Below, one piece after another: positions 52,001 to 60,453 of a stretch of DNA of 64,000 bases. Below the pieces are notes generated by a model. The model did no database searches and was not told the origin of the DNA. It was given only the letters and a program-made list of their open reading frames with translations. Within the stretch, counting starts at the first letter, position 1, and each line of letters opens with the position of its first letter. Both the position numbers and the translations under genes were made by a program. The stretch comes from a bacterium (GTDB lineage: Bacteria > UBP6 > UBA1177). The stretch covers positions 1 to 64,000 of the forward strand of contig JAGCXM010000005.1 of the NCBI GenBank assembly GCA_017961325.1, written 5' to 3'.

Positions 52001-53948
52001 AAGTTCGCTTGACAGCATAAGGGTTTTTCAGGACTTCTTTGTAGATATCGACTTCCCTGTTTCTCTGACCCAGAATGACGAAATTTCCGTTCCTGTCGGA
52101 ATTTACAACTATCTCAATGTTGAACAGAACATAACTTTAGAAGCGGAAAGCGACGACTGGTTTGAAATGACAGGTGACTCGGCGATAAACGTTACCGTCC
52201 CGGCAAACTCGGTAACATCGGCGTATTTCCCGATAAAAGTGCTGAAAATAGGAACGCACAGCATGACGATTTTCGCCCACGGCTCGCAGATGTCTGACGC
52301 TATAAAGCGCACAGTCACCGTCAAACCCGACGGAATAATGGAGGACAAGTCTGAAAGCGCAGTATTCAGCGGCAACAAAACGATAAAACTTACGATTCCC
52401 GAAAACGCAATTCCCGACAGCGCGGAACTTTTCGTAAAAATCTATCCCGGTTTCATGAGTCAGGCTGTCGAAGGGCTCGATTCGATACTTCAGCTGCCTT
52501 ACGGCTGTTTCGAGCAGACTTCTTCGACGACTTATCCGAACGTTTTAGTTCTTCAATACATGATTGCGGCTGACACGCTGACTCCCGAAATCGAACTTAA
52601 AGCAAGGGATTACATAACTCAGGGCTATCAGAGACTGCTCACCTACGAAGTTCAGGGCGGCGGTTTTGAATGGTTCGGCGATTCGCCAGCGCACCTCACG
52701 CTTACGGCTTACGGACTTCTCGAATTCAACGACATGAGCAAAGTCCACACGATTGATCCAAACCTCATTGACAGAACTGCCGCATGGATCGCGCAGCAGC
52801 AGAAATCCGACGGCTCGTTCGTCACCGAGAACGGATACATGGACGGAGCAATCAACAATTTCCTCGCATCAGCTCTCAGAACGACGGCTTACGCGGCCTG
52901 GGCTCTTGCTGAGACCGACAAAGAACTTTCGGCAAGGCAGAAGGCTGTTCAATACATCGAATCGCATCTTTCGGAAGCCGACGACATCTATTCAAAAGCG
53001 ATGGCCGCGATCGCGCTTATTAAAAACGGCGGTACTGCGACAAAAATCGAACAGCTCGTAAACGAAATCCTGGAAGCTAAACAGGAAGACGCCGAGGGCA
53101 GTATTTACTGGAATCAGACTCTGAGCACAGAGACATACACTTCCGGAGAAGGGGCAAAGCTCGAAACAACGGCTCTGGTCGGTTCGCTTCTCGTCTACAA
53201 AGGCGGATACGCCAACATTACTGACCGCATTCTCAAATGGATCGTCAAGCAGAAAGACTCTTTCGGCAACTGGTCAACGACACAGGGAACTATCCGCGCA
53301 CTCAAATTCATGGTCGAATCAATGTATGCTTCCGCAGCACCGGATACAAATGCGACTCTGAAAATTTCCGCAAACGGTTCGCCTGAAACCACAATAAAAG
53401 TAACGCCTGATGACTCCGACGTAATGCGCCTGATCGACTTCAAAGAACATCTGGTTTACGGAGAAAACACGATCGAAATAAAATCAAATTCAGATTCCAA
53501 CATGCTTTATCAGGCAACTGCGACCTGGTATGTGCCGGGATCCAGCGCAGTTTCGACAGGTCCGCTCACGATAGACGTGACCTACGACAAAACGAACCTT
53601 GCCGTAAACGATACTGTAAAGGCGGCCGTGACTATCAAAAATGTCAGTGAAGAAAAAGTGAACATGGTTCTTGCAAGCGTAGGTATAGCACCCGGATTTA
53701 CGCTGATTCCGGCACTGCTTGACGCAGCCGTCGAAAACGGAACCCCGCTCAGAAAATACGAATCGACTCCGCGCCAGATCATCCTTTATCTCAACTATAT
53801 CGAAGCGAACTCGACTCAGACTTACCAGTTCGAACTTGTGGCCGATTATCCGATCAAAGGAGCGACCGGCGAATCATCAGTACATCCCTACTACAATCCT
53901 GAAGAAAACTACAACGATCTTTCACAGGAAATCGTGATCAGTGAATGA
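49071..53948 (+). CDS. Alpha-2-macroglobulin family lipoprotein with thioester
   Basis: A 1625-residue lipoprotein (lipobox ICSC near residue 23). Macroglobulin-type domains follow (LLTTDKPLYQPGQTIHIRSLSLG, FLSTDSPIYDAGEDVEVSVFTGF, EYKPRETAKARFTVKDVEGKPAPAALGVAMVDEAVFHVMDF). Next is a likely bait region with an acidic Gly-rich stretch (DADAEAGNWDGGDTG...) before REWFPETLYYNPQ. The A2M domain (ADSITSWRVTALANTLGGAIG) and the thioester motif GCFEQT (Cys1146-Gln1149) are intact. A thioester helical domain and a C-terminal macroglobulin domain end the protein. Bacterial homologues trap proteases in the periplasm or at the surface. The frequent partner PBP1C is not adjacent. AAGGAG precedes the ATG. 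Confidence 0.92.
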   Translation: MRKSAILLLITAFIAVFICSCSNSGSGSEIINPFENEGDRIVKVGNLEVNESKIFIFYKSGKFFLNIPVKLDKGSDPIAATCSVSTEGLDGMPKEDSEKQQKEQISDKTETLAIDLGADYLPDIEELTNLILKYSIKWNSHNLSGKVSMFRISPKMRTFIIGNKEVVSGGTSIFRIFVSDVLSGEPIASGSPLMNKEITVEFFSGDELVGKVSAKTDKGGMAEIPVSLDDSVTGNITMVATTETVYGKRTLSANLVSATQESYNKTLLTTDKPLYQPGQTIHIRSLSLGLPDKKPMDNTDITFELSDPKGNKVFKKTGKTSRYGIFSADFKLANLVSLGNYQLSALIDGVIAAQKTLTVEKYVLPKFGIEFSADKGFYLPGETMEGEIVSNYFYGKPVSNGIIHIEAKTSDVSETTFQTIDATLSQDGKYTFSIKLPNYFTGSTLEQGNAKVKLEITVTDTADHAQSVVKYLTVAQSPVIATLVPAAGKMLPGTEQTMYLILTDPQGNPVSGKAAIKASGESVEQNVDESGFAEFKMVLPEDGKVTVGIKYDGKTYESVKYFKNDGNAEFIFLSTDSPIYDAGEDVEVSVFTGFDPNAEQPSMLPDRAYLDVVVEDQIRLTKVVELKEGKGKISLPLDETMHGVVEFLAYYLTKEGNIIRSSKAVYVRKASSLSVEFSTDKEEYKPRETAKARFTVKDVEGKPAPAALGVAMVDEAVFHVMDFVPGMEATYFNIESAIMESNFVIYGTSYQDIVSSSKDEELEEETEKRVSAFFADNAGNLQHDIAKEDYSQYESKHNSAARSAVGNKVSGALSDTDWNYCEDINEINEKLKKIFAKSENADPWGNVMNASAKQDHWGTYAVIASAGPDETAETEDDIKIEVTLCEEYWDEDADAEAGNWDGGDTGSEAGYDGDDTGEAGNSGKKIKVREWFPETLYYNPQLITDDSGKAEVEIQMADSITSWRVTALANTLGGAIGSSLDSIRVFQDFFVDIDFPVSLTQNDEISVPVGIYNYLNVEQNITLEAESDDWFEMTGDSAINVTVPANSVTSAYFPIKVLKIGTHSMTIFAHGSQMSDAIKRTVTVKPDGIMEDKSESAVFSGNKTIKLTIPENAIPDSAELFVKIYPGFMSQAVEGLDSILQLPYGCFEQTSSTTYPNVLVLQYMIAADTLTPEIELKARDYITQGYQRLLTYEVQGGGFEWFGDSPAHLTLTAYGLLEFNDMSKVHTIDPNLIDRTAAWIAQQQKSDGSFVTENGYMDGAINNFLASALRTTAYAAWALAETDKELSARQKAVQYIESHLSEADDIYSKAMAAIALIKNGGTATKIEQLVNEILEAKQEDAEGSIYWNQTLSTETYTSGEGAKLETTALVGSLLVYKGGYANITDRILKWIVKQKDSFGNWSTTQGTIRALKFMVESMYASAAPDTNATLKISANGSPETTIKVTPDDSDVMRLIDFKEHLVYGENTIEIKSNSDSNMLYQATATWYVPGSSAVSTGPLTIDVTYDKTNLAVNDTVKAAVTIKNVSEEKVNMVLASVGIAPGFTLIPALLDAAVENGTPLRKYESTPRQIILYLNYIEANSTQTYQFELVADYPIKGATGESSVHPYYNPEENYNDLSQEIVISE

Positions 53949-53951
53949 TTT

Positions 53952-54428
53952 CTAGACCGTAACGTCAACCTGTCCCGACTCTTCGACACTTTTTTTGTCC
54001 CACTCGATTTTCGAACAGCAGCCCTCTTTTTTGAGCTGTCTGAGGAGGATGTCGATCGCGTTTCTGAGAACGGGAGAATTTTTCGAATGGAGTCCTTTGC
54101 CTGTGACGATACGGATCTTGTAGATTCTGCCGCTTTTCATGGCGCGGACATTGGTTTCGACAACTTTTTCTGCCTCGTCCTGCGTCAGTCCGTGGAGATC
54201 TATCTGAAATTCGGGAAGAACATTTTCGCTTCGCGGTCTGAAGAATTCTTTCTGTTCTTCCGCGCTTGATTCCTTTTCGCGTTTGTGGATCTCGAAATCG
54301 ATGTCGGAATATTCTTCGAGAAGGTCGGCGAAACTTTCGGTTTTCTGATCCTTTTTTGTATCTTTGCCGGCAAAAATTTCGGCAAAATTCATCGAATCAT
54401 CGTTATTTTTATTGAATTTTTTACTCAT
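53952..54428 (-). CDS. Smr domain protein
   Basis: A 158-residue protein. A charged, probably disordered N-terminal half (MNFAEIFAGKDTKKDQK..., EIHKREKESSAEEQKEFF) is followed by an Smr domain: QIDLHGLTQDEAEKVV and IRIVTGKGLHSKNSPVLRNAIDILLRQ. Smr domains nick or cut nucleic acids; stand-alone SmrB-type proteins cleave mRNA at collided ribosomes, while the short N-terminus here gives no clear assignment. It is the last gene of the kinase/Hsp33-like/nadK unit, 2 bp after nadK. Confidence 0.88.
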   Translation of the reverse strand: MSKKFNKNNDDSMNFAEIFAGKDTKKDQKTESFADLLEEYSDIDFEIHKREKESSAEEQKEFFRPRSENVLPEFQIDLHGLTQDEAEKVVETNVRAMKSGRIYKIRIVTGKGLHSKNSPVLRNAIDILLRQLKKEGCCSKIEWDKKSVEESGQVDVTV

Positions 54429-54430
54429 TT

Positions 54431-55264
54431 TTACAACCTCTTGCCCAAATGCAGCCTTTCCGAAAGTATATCAAAAAAACTCCTTTCCGGGTTTGAAACG
54501 ACGCTCAGGCAGCGTTCGTTTCTGCGGACAAGCACAACGTCGTTTTCGCAGACTTCGATCGTGTTTTTTCCGTCGCAGGTAAGAAATCCGAGAGTACATT
54601 CCTTCAAAGTCGCCTTCACCGTTCCCGCCGCAGGAAGGACGATCGGACGGTGCGTAAGGGCGTGCGGCGCAATTGCGTTGATTACGAAAGATTCATCTGC
54701 CGGATAAATAATCGGACCGTTGCACGAAAGATTGTATGCGGTGGAACCGGTCGGAGTCGCAACGATAAGTCCATCGCACTTGTACTGCGGCATCTCTTCG
54801 CTGTCGTATTCGATTCCGAAGCAGAGCATCGGTGAAATGTTTATGTCGCGTATGACCGTTACTTCGTTGAGGGCGGTGAAGGTCGCGATTTCGCTGCCGT
54901 TTCTGATGAGTCTGACATCCATCATCATTCGCTGTTTCACGTCAAATTGCCCGCTCAGAAGATTTTCGATCATTGTATCTTCGTCGGGATTTATTTCCGC
55001 CAGAAAGCCGAGCTGTCCGACATTTATTCCCGCAATCGGAACGTTTCTTTCAAAGGCGAGTGTCGCTCCGGCAAGGAATGTGCCGTCTCCGCCGATCGTG
55101 ATTATCAAATCGGATCCGTTTATCTCTTCAATGTTTTCAATAATTTGAACACCGAATTTTTTGCTTTTTTCGGTTATGGAATTTCTGATTCTGTGCTGCT
55201 CGGGCAGCTTTCTTCCGTCGTTTCTGAAAAAAAGGAAAACTTTTGAAATTTTATCGGAGATCAT
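54431..55264 (-). CDS. nadK: NAD kinase
   Basis: A 277-residue enzyme that phosphorylates NAD to NADP. It has the ATP-binding IITIGGDGTFLAGATL, GINVGQLGFLAEI, LNEVTVIRD, and the substrate loop CDGLIVATPTGSTAYNLSCNGPIIYP. The length is normal. The start overlaps the Hsp33-like gene's end by 14 bp, so translation is probably coupled. Confidence 0.96.
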   Translation of the reverse strand: MISDKISKVFLFFRNDGRKLPEQHRIRNSITEKSKKFGVQIIENIEEINGSDLIITIGGDGTFLAGATLAFERNVPIAGINVGQLGFLAEINPDEDTMIENLLSGQFDVKQRMMMDVRLIRNGSEIATFTALNEVTVIRDINISPMLCFGIEYDSEEMPQYKCDGLIVATPTGSTAYNLSCNGPIIYPADESFVINAIAPHALTHRPIVLPAAGTVKATLKECTLGFLTCDGKNTIEVCENDVVLVRRNERCLSVVSNPERSFFDILSERLHLGKRL

Positions 55265-55970
55265 CTTTTTTTATCCTGTATTTCTGCCCGCATCTCGGAC
55301 ACTCGATACTTAAAACAGATTCGGTTTCAAAGAGAAAATCTACGTCCTTTTTAGACATTCTGGTAAAAATATCGGCGATTTTGCTTTTTGTGCAGCCGCA
55401 TTTGAATTTAAGTTCAACCTCTTTAATCTGTTCGTCCTTTTCGTCAAAATCTTCCGGAAGCGTGTCTCTTATGCCGAAGGTTTCTCCGTTTTCGTAAATT
55501 TCAAGACCGTTTTGCGACTCTTCGGCAAAAAATTTTGTAAAAAGCGTGTTCAGAATCTTATCGCTCGGAACATTTTCTCCACAGTCGACCGTCGTCGTGC
55601 TTTCCATTCCCGAAACGCCAGAAACCATCTGAACCGTCATGCGCGGATTTTTTTCGAAAGGCGAAGGATTCCAAGAATGGGTTCTTGCGACGAAAACGTT
55701 GTATTCGGAATCAACGCAGCAGAAAAGTCTGCGTTTCTGCAGAGGCATTGAAACGTTCCAGGCGAAACTCCAGTCAGGAGGCATAAGCGGAAGATAGGCT
55801 GCCGCCATTGAAATCAGCTTTTTCAAATTCGGAAAACACTCTTTCGGAACTGCTTCAACTGGGTTCTGGACATAAAAATCGAGATAAAGACCCATAAAAT
55901 CGACTGAATTGACCTCGGAAAACGATATTTCCCCCTCTTTTTCGCCGAATTTAACAGTTGCAGACGTCAT
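55251..55970 (-). CDS. Hsp33-like zinc-binding protein
   Basis: A 239-residue protein whose end carries the Hsp33 redox-switch pattern: KFKCGCTKSKIADIFTRMSKKDVDFLFETESVLSIECPRCGQKYRIKKDDL, i.e. CxC...CxxC with the usual spacing. The N-terminal part (PNLKKLISMAAAYLPLMP, VSMPLQKRRLFCCVDSEYNVFVARTH) matches Hsp33 only loosely and is shorter than the usual ~290-residue protein. Hsp33 is a chaperone switched on by oxidation and loss of zinc. Its overlap with nadK, which makes the NADPH precursor, fits a redox-related unit. The assignment rests mainly on the cysteine region. Confidence 0.6.
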   Translation of the reverse strand: MTSATVKFGEKEGEISFSEVNSVDFMGLYLDFYVQNPVEAVPKECFPNLKKLISMAAAYLPLMPPDWSFAWNVSMPLQKRRLFCCVDSEYNVFVARTHSWNPSPFEKNPRMTVQMVSGVSGMESTTTVDCGENVPSDKILNTLFTKFFAEESQNGLEIYENGETFGIRDTLPEDFDEKDEQIKEVELKFKCGCTKSKIADIFTRMSKKDVDFLFETESVLSIECPRCGQKYRIKKDDLR

Positions 55971-55972
55971 TT

Positions 55973-57370
55973 TTACCTCTTTTTCAGAACCATTCTGATG
56001 TAGCGGTTGTCAGAAGTCGGGACGAATTCAAGTCCGCCGATCATATCGTCTTTCCTGAATTCGATGATGTACTGTTTGTTAAGTTCGAGCTGCAGGGAGG
56101 CAGGAGTTTTTTTGCCGGTATCTTCGCCGTTTACGAAAATCTGTGCGCCTCCGGGTTCTGAAAAAACTGTCACCATGTCAACTTTTACATCAGGATCGAT
56201 AAAAAGAAACTTCAGAATCATTCCTATTATGAAAATACCTCCGGCGATCCCCGCCGCAAAAGAGGTTTTTGAAATTATGGATTTGCGTTGTTGACGCTTT
56301 TTTTCTTCATTTTCCTTTTTCTTTTTCTCCTCTTCGACCCGCTTTTTCGATTTAATGTCAATATCTTCCAACTCACCGATATTGTTGAATAATTCATCCA
56401 TCAAATACTCGGTTTGCGCCTGTTCGATGATTTTTGTCATCTTGATGAAGTGCGAAGGAAAGAGTTTTTTGACCAAGGCGGGAAGCATTTCGCCGTTCGG
56501 ATCGAATTCAAGCGAATTGTAGATACGGAGCAGATCTTCGCGCATATCCATCGCCGTGGCATAGCGGTCGTTCGGATCTTTTTCCAAAGCCTTCATCACG
56601 ATTTCGGCAAGTTTCGGATCGATGTCGGGCATAAGCTCGTCTATAGGCTCGATTTCATCGTTCATAATGGCGTTCATTATAGCCATATCGCTGTCGAGTT
56701 GTTTGTAGAGAGTCTGTCCCGTCAGCATTTCGTAAAGAATTATGCCGACTGAAAAAATATCGCTCCGTCTGTCAACGGCGGTACCGCTGCACTGTTCTGG
56801 CGAAAGATAGGCATATGTCCCCTGAATACCGCTGTCGTTCCTCAGTTTTCTGGTGTAATTCGCATTTGCAATGCCGAAATCGACGACTTTTATCTTTCCT
56901 TCATATGAAATCAGGATGTTATTCGGATTCATATCGAGGTGTACGATGTTCAGAAAAGTGCCGTTTCTGTCCTGAGCGTTATGAGCGTGATCCAGACCGC
57001 ACAGAACCGCTGAAATTATCTCGATGATTAGATTCAGAGGCAGTTTCTGTTTTTTTTCACCCAATTTTTCAAGAATTGCTCCCAGATTCTGCCCGAAAAC
57101 ATACTCCATCGCAATGAAGTACTGTTCTTCATATTTCCCGAAATCGTAGATTTTTACGATGTTTTCGTGACTTATGTTGCAGATTATCCTCGCTTCGGCA
57201 AGAAACATTTTTAAGAGAGTCGGATTGTTGCTGTATTTTTTCAACACCTTTTTGATTGCGATCGGCATTGAATTTATGGGCGAATTTACATGCTTGGCAA
57301 GATAAATCTCAGCCATTCCGCCTGTCGCGATTTTTGAAAGCAGCTGATAGTTGTCAAATTTTTCGAGCAT
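55973..57370 (-). CDS. Serine/threonine protein kinase with PEGA-like extracytoplasmic domain
   Basis: A 465-residue eukaryotic-type kinase. The Gly-loop is IATGGMAEIYLAK, the ATP-binding Lys is in AIKKVLK, the catalytic loop is IVHLDMNPNNIL (HLD instead of HRD), followed by DFG (VVDFGIA) and GTYAYLSPEQ. A Lys/Glu coiled linker leads to one membrane helix (FAAGIAGGIFIIGMILKFLF). The C-terminal ~60 residues form a PEGA-like fold (VFSEPGGAQIFVNGEDTGKKTP). Signals outside the membrane may control the kinase. It is the first gene of a tight unit with Hsp33-like, nadK and smr. Confidence 0.92.
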   Translation of the reverse strand: MLEKFDNYQLLSKIATGGMAEIYLAKHVNSPINSMPIAIKKVLKKYSNNPTLLKMFLAEARIICNISHENIVKIYDFGKYEEQYFIAMEYVFGQNLGAILEKLGEKKQKLPLNLIIEIISAVLCGLDHAHNAQDRNGTFLNIVHLDMNPNNILISYEGKIKVVDFGIANANYTRKLRNDSGIQGTYAYLSPEQCSGTAVDRRSDIFSVGIILYEMLTGQTLYKQLDSDMAIMNAIMNDEIEPIDELMPDIDPKLAEIVMKALEKDPNDRYATAMDMREDLLRIYNSLEFDPNGEMLPALVKKLFPSHFIKMTKIIEQAQTEYLMDELFNNIGELEDIDIKSKKRVEEEKKKKENEEKKRQQRKSIISKTSFAAGIAGGIFIIGMILKFLFIDPDVKVDMVTVFSEPGGAQIFVNGEDTGKKTPASLQLELNKQYIIEFRKDDMIGGLEFVPTSDNRYIRMVLKKR

Positions 57371-57466
57371 GGGCGCCTCCGAAGAACAAACTATAGAAAA
57401 ATAAATATTTTTAGGAAATTTTCAACAAATTATTTGAATTTTGTGGTGAATTTTAAGATTCAGAAG

Positions 57467-59203
57467 TTATTTTTCAGTTTTGATGCAGAGTTCCCTGAGC
57501 TGTTTTTCGGTGACCGGAGCAGGAGCCTGCGTCATGAGACATGTTGCACTCGTCGTTTTCGGGAATGCGATGACGTCTCTGATTGCGTCGGTGTTGTTGA
57601 GGAGCATCATCAGCCTGTCAAAGCCGAGTGCCAGACCGCCGTGCGGCGGAGCACCGAATTCGAGAGCTTCGACGAGGTATCCGAAATTCTCCTTTGCCTC
57701 TTCGTCGCTGATTCCTAAGAACTTGAAAACTTCCTTCTGCTTGTCGGTGTTGTGGATCCTTATGCTGCCGCCGCCCGCCTCGTAGCCGTTGATGACGATA
57801 TCGTAAGCGCGGGAATTTATCGTGCCGAGGTCGTCGCCGCGTTTTGCCGCTTCAAAATCGAAATCGGTGAAGGCGTGATGTTTCGCAACCCATTCTCCCG
57901 TCTCTTCATCAACTTCGAATGCCGGGAAGTTGGTGATCCATACGAATTCGTAGGAGTTTTTGTCGTAAAGTTCGTATTCCGCAGCAAGTCTCTTTCTGAG
58001 GTTTCCGAGAGCCGTAAGAGCAACGCCGGTTTTATCCGCAACGATGAAAATGATTCCGTTTTCAGAAATGATTTCAGAGATTTGCGCCTTCTCATTATCG
58101 TTGAAGAACTTCATAAGCGGAGAATCGAGCTCTCCGTTTTCCTTTTTTATCCATGCCAGGGCCTTCGCACCGTCGCCCTGAACGTCCTTTTCGATCTTTT
58201 TGATCTGGTTTTTCGAAAGTTCCGTCGCATGACCTTCGAGAACGACACCTTTTACGACCATTTTCGGGTCGTTTGCGGCATTTTTGAAAGCGGCGAATTC
58301 CGAATTTGCAAATATCGGATCAAGCGTTCTGAGTTCCATGCCGAACCTGAGGTCGGGCTTGTCGCTTCCGTATTTGTCCATCGCCTCGTTGAACGACATT
58401 TTTCTGAAAGGACGCTTGATGTCGAGGTTTTTGGTCTCCTTGAAAATTTTGCAGAGAAGCCCTTCGGTGACGCCCATGACGTCTTCCTCTTCGACGAAGC
58501 TCATCTCGAAGTCGATCTGCGTGAATTCAGGCTGTCTGTCGGCGCGCAGAGCCTCGTCCCTGAAGCACTTCGCAACCTGATAGTATTTGTCCATTCCGGC
58601 AACCATGAGAATCTGCTTGAAGACCTGCGGCGACTGCGGCAGAGCGTAGAAGGATCCAGGCCAGAGCCTGCTCGGAACAAGGAAATCTCTTGCACCGCCC
58701 GGGCTGCTCTTGATGAGGAAGGGAGTTTCGACTTCGACGAAATCAAGCGAATCAAAGTATGCGTGAACGAGTGCGCTCACTTTTGAACGAGAAATAAGGT
58801 TTTTCTGTATGTTCGATTTCCTGATGTCTATGTAGCGGTATTTCAGCTTGATCGTGTCTGATGCATCCTTTCTGAAATCGAAGGGAAGCGGCTTCGACGG
58901 GTTGAGAAGGGTGATTTTTTCAGCCTCGACTTCAATCGCGCCGGTCGGATATTTGTCAGTTCTGTTTTCTTTTCGGTCGATGACCGTTCCGCTTACCGAA
59001 ATGACCGATTCAAGCGTCAGTTTTTTTGCTGATTCAGCAAGTTCCGGATCGCTTACGAAAACCTGAGTCATTCCGTAACGGTCTGAAAGTATTAAGAAAA
59101 CCATAGGTCCCATTTCTCTTTTCTGGGTAAGCCATCCCGAAATGACGACATGCTCTCCCAGATTGTCGAGACTGAGCTCTCCGCAAGTGTGCGTGCGCAG
59201 CAT
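57467..59203 (-). CDS. aspS: Aspartyl-tRNA synthetase
   Basis: A 578-residue bacterial-type class II synthetase that charges tRNA-Asp. It has the N-terminal anticodon-binding OB fold ([26 protein letters not shown]), then the flipping-loop/motif 1 region [30 protein letters not shown], motif 2 [19 protein letters not shown], a bacterial GAD insertion, and motif 3 [12 protein letters not shown]. At the OB-fold position that is often His in non-discriminating and Leu in discriminating enzymes the residue is Met, so tRNA-Asn mischarging cannot be judged. Confidence 0.96.
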   Translation of the reverse strand: MLRTHTCGELSLDNLGEHVVISGWLTQKREMGPMVFLILSDRYGMTQVFVSDPELAESAKKLTLESVISVSGTVIDRKENRTDKYPTGAIEVEAEKITLLNPSKPLPFDFRKDASDTIKLKYRYIDIRKSNIQKNLISRSKVSALVHAYFDSLDFVEVETPFLIKSSPGGARDFLVPSRLWPGSFYALPQSPQVFKQILMVAGMDKYYQVAKCFRDEALRADRQPEFTQIDFEMSFVEEEDVMGVTEGLLCKIFKETKNLDIKRPFRKMSFNEAMDKYGSDKPDLRFGMELRTLDPIFANSEFAAFKNAANDPKMVVKGVVLEGHATELSKNQIKKIEKDVQGDGAKALAWIKKENGELDSPLMKFFNDNEKAQISEIISENGIIFIVADKTGVALTALGNLRKRLAAEYELYDKNSYEFVWITNFPAFEVDEETGEWVAKHHAFTDFDFEAAKRGDDLGTINSRAYDIVINGYEAGGGSIRIHNTDKQKEVFKFLGISDEEAKENFGYLVEALEFGAPPHGGLALGFDRLMMLLNNTDAIRDVIAFPKTTSATCLMTQAPAPVTEKQLRELCIKTEK

Positions 59204-59241
59204 TTTAACCTCCGAAAAACAATAAACTTAAAAAGCGGCTA

Positions 59242-59269
59242 ATTATTCTCTCTAAATTTTTTAAATCAA
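59242..59269 (-). promoter_or_regulatory. Promoter of aspS
   Basis: On the minus strand TTGATT (59264-59269), 16 bp, AATAAT (59242-59247), about 40 bp before the aspS start. Confidence 0.5.
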
Positions 59270-59334
59270 GAAAATCGGTATTTCTTATGAAAGCGAAACG
59301 GACAAAAATTAAGGAAATATCCGGAAATTAAGCC

Positions 59335-59362
59335 GTAGAAACGTGTCAGAAAACGTCTCTAA
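59335..59362. repeat. Diverged second copy of the 28-nt palindrome
   Basis: It aligns over 28 nt with the element at 34904-34931 (compared with the perfect palindrome, 23 of 28 positions match), ending in AAACGTCTCTAA. AGCC precedes both copies. It supplies the TAG stop of the TPR gene on the minus strand (59359-59361). Confidence 0.65.
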
Positions 59363-60396
59363 AGCTGGTCGATAACTTTAATCTTTGAATCGGTGTTTTC
59401 GATCTTGCTGTCGAGTTTTTCGCGCAGCTGGTCATCCATTTTGAGAATTGCCAGTGCCTCTACATCGTCAGGAACGTATTTCAGAACCTTGTAATAATAT
59501 ATGTTGCGGTAAATGAGATTGTTCTGTTTTGCATAAATATTTGCAATGATTTTGAATACTTTTACGCAGTTGTCTATGTCGTTCATCTGTTTGTATACGA
59601 ACGCCTGACGCTTCAGGTAGTTGACATTTTCCGGATCTTTCGCAATCAGTTTCTTGAGCAGAACCATGACGCTGTCGTACTGCCCTATTTCGATTCTCGC
59701 CTCGATAAGTTCGCTGAGAATGACAAGATCGTCTTTTTTCAGGGAGTACAGCATCATAAGGCACGCTTCAAGGTCGCGTGTGTTGCTTATTTCACCTTTC
59801 TGATGTCTTGCACGGATCGACATAAGGATCTTTTCGGCTTCGTCGGTTATGTTTTCGTGAATCAGAATGCTCGAGAGATTCAACAGATCACGAACCGTCG
59901 CCTTGTTCATTTCGTTTATCGTGTGAAAAAGATAAATCGCGGTCATCCTGTCGTTTTTCTTGATGTAATAGTTGACGGCTGCACGGTATTTGTCGGCTGC
60001 GTCAGAAAATTTTCCCATTCTGATGTCGATGTCGGCACTGAATTTGTTGAGAAGCCCGTTGTCCGGTGCGGCATTCAGGCCCATATTGATATAACTTGAG
60101 GCGAGCTGATAGTTTTTTGCATCCATCTCACGCTGTGCCAGGCCCAGGTAGACTTCGACGGCTTTGTCGATTTTGTTTTTATAGCGGTAAAGTTCGGCAA
60201 GCTGGATGTAATTTTCGACTTTTTCTGGATTTTTTTTGATTTCGGCAAGAAGTTTTGTCGCTTTTGCGTCGCTCAGAAGATCGGAAACGTCGGTGTTGGC
60301 CATTTTCTCGATATCTTTCAGAGTTTCGTTGGAAAAAATATTGCCGAGATCCTTTTTCAGGAAATTGAGTATTTTGTCGAAAACGCCTTTTGCCAT
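59359..60396 (-). CDS. TPR-repeat protein
   Basis: A 345-residue soluble protein made largely of tetratricopeptide-like helices (e.g. ENYIQLAELYRYKNKIDKAVEVY, ADKYRAAVNYYIKKNDRMTAIYLF, VNYLKRQAFVYKQMNDIDNCVKVFKII). It has no signal peptide. TPR scaffolds bind other proteins; no partner is evident. The ATG at 60396 has GAGG 4 nt upstream and is preferred to 60408. Its stop lies in a palindromic repeat element, so the original C-terminus may have been longer or different. It follows the LolB-like gene by 57 bp. Confidence 0.82.
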   Translation of the reverse strand: MAKGVFDKILNFLKKDLGNIFSNETLKDIEKMANTDVSDLLSDAKATKLLAEIKKNPEKVENYIQLAELYRYKNKIDKAVEVYLGLAQREMDAKNYQLASSYINMGLNAAPDNGLLNKFSADIDIRMGKFSDAADKYRAAVNYYIKKNDRMTAIYLFHTINEMNKATVRDLLNLSSILIHENITDEAEKILMSIRARHQKGEISNTRDLEACLMMLYSLKKDDLVILSELIEARIEIGQYDSVMVLLKKLIAKDPENVNYLKRQAFVYKQMNDIDNCVKVFKIIANIYAKQNNLIYRNIYYYKVLKYVPDDVEALAILKMDDQLREKLDSKIENTDSKIKVIDQL

Positions 60397-60453
60397 AAGA
60401 CCTCGCAAAAAAAACGAAATAGGATAGTCATTTTGAAAAAATTGTCAAAAAAG

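Noticed and set aside
57752-58786. Open frame of 344 codons opposite aspS
   Set aside because: Antisense shadow of a full-length, motif-complete aspartyl-tRNA synthetase.
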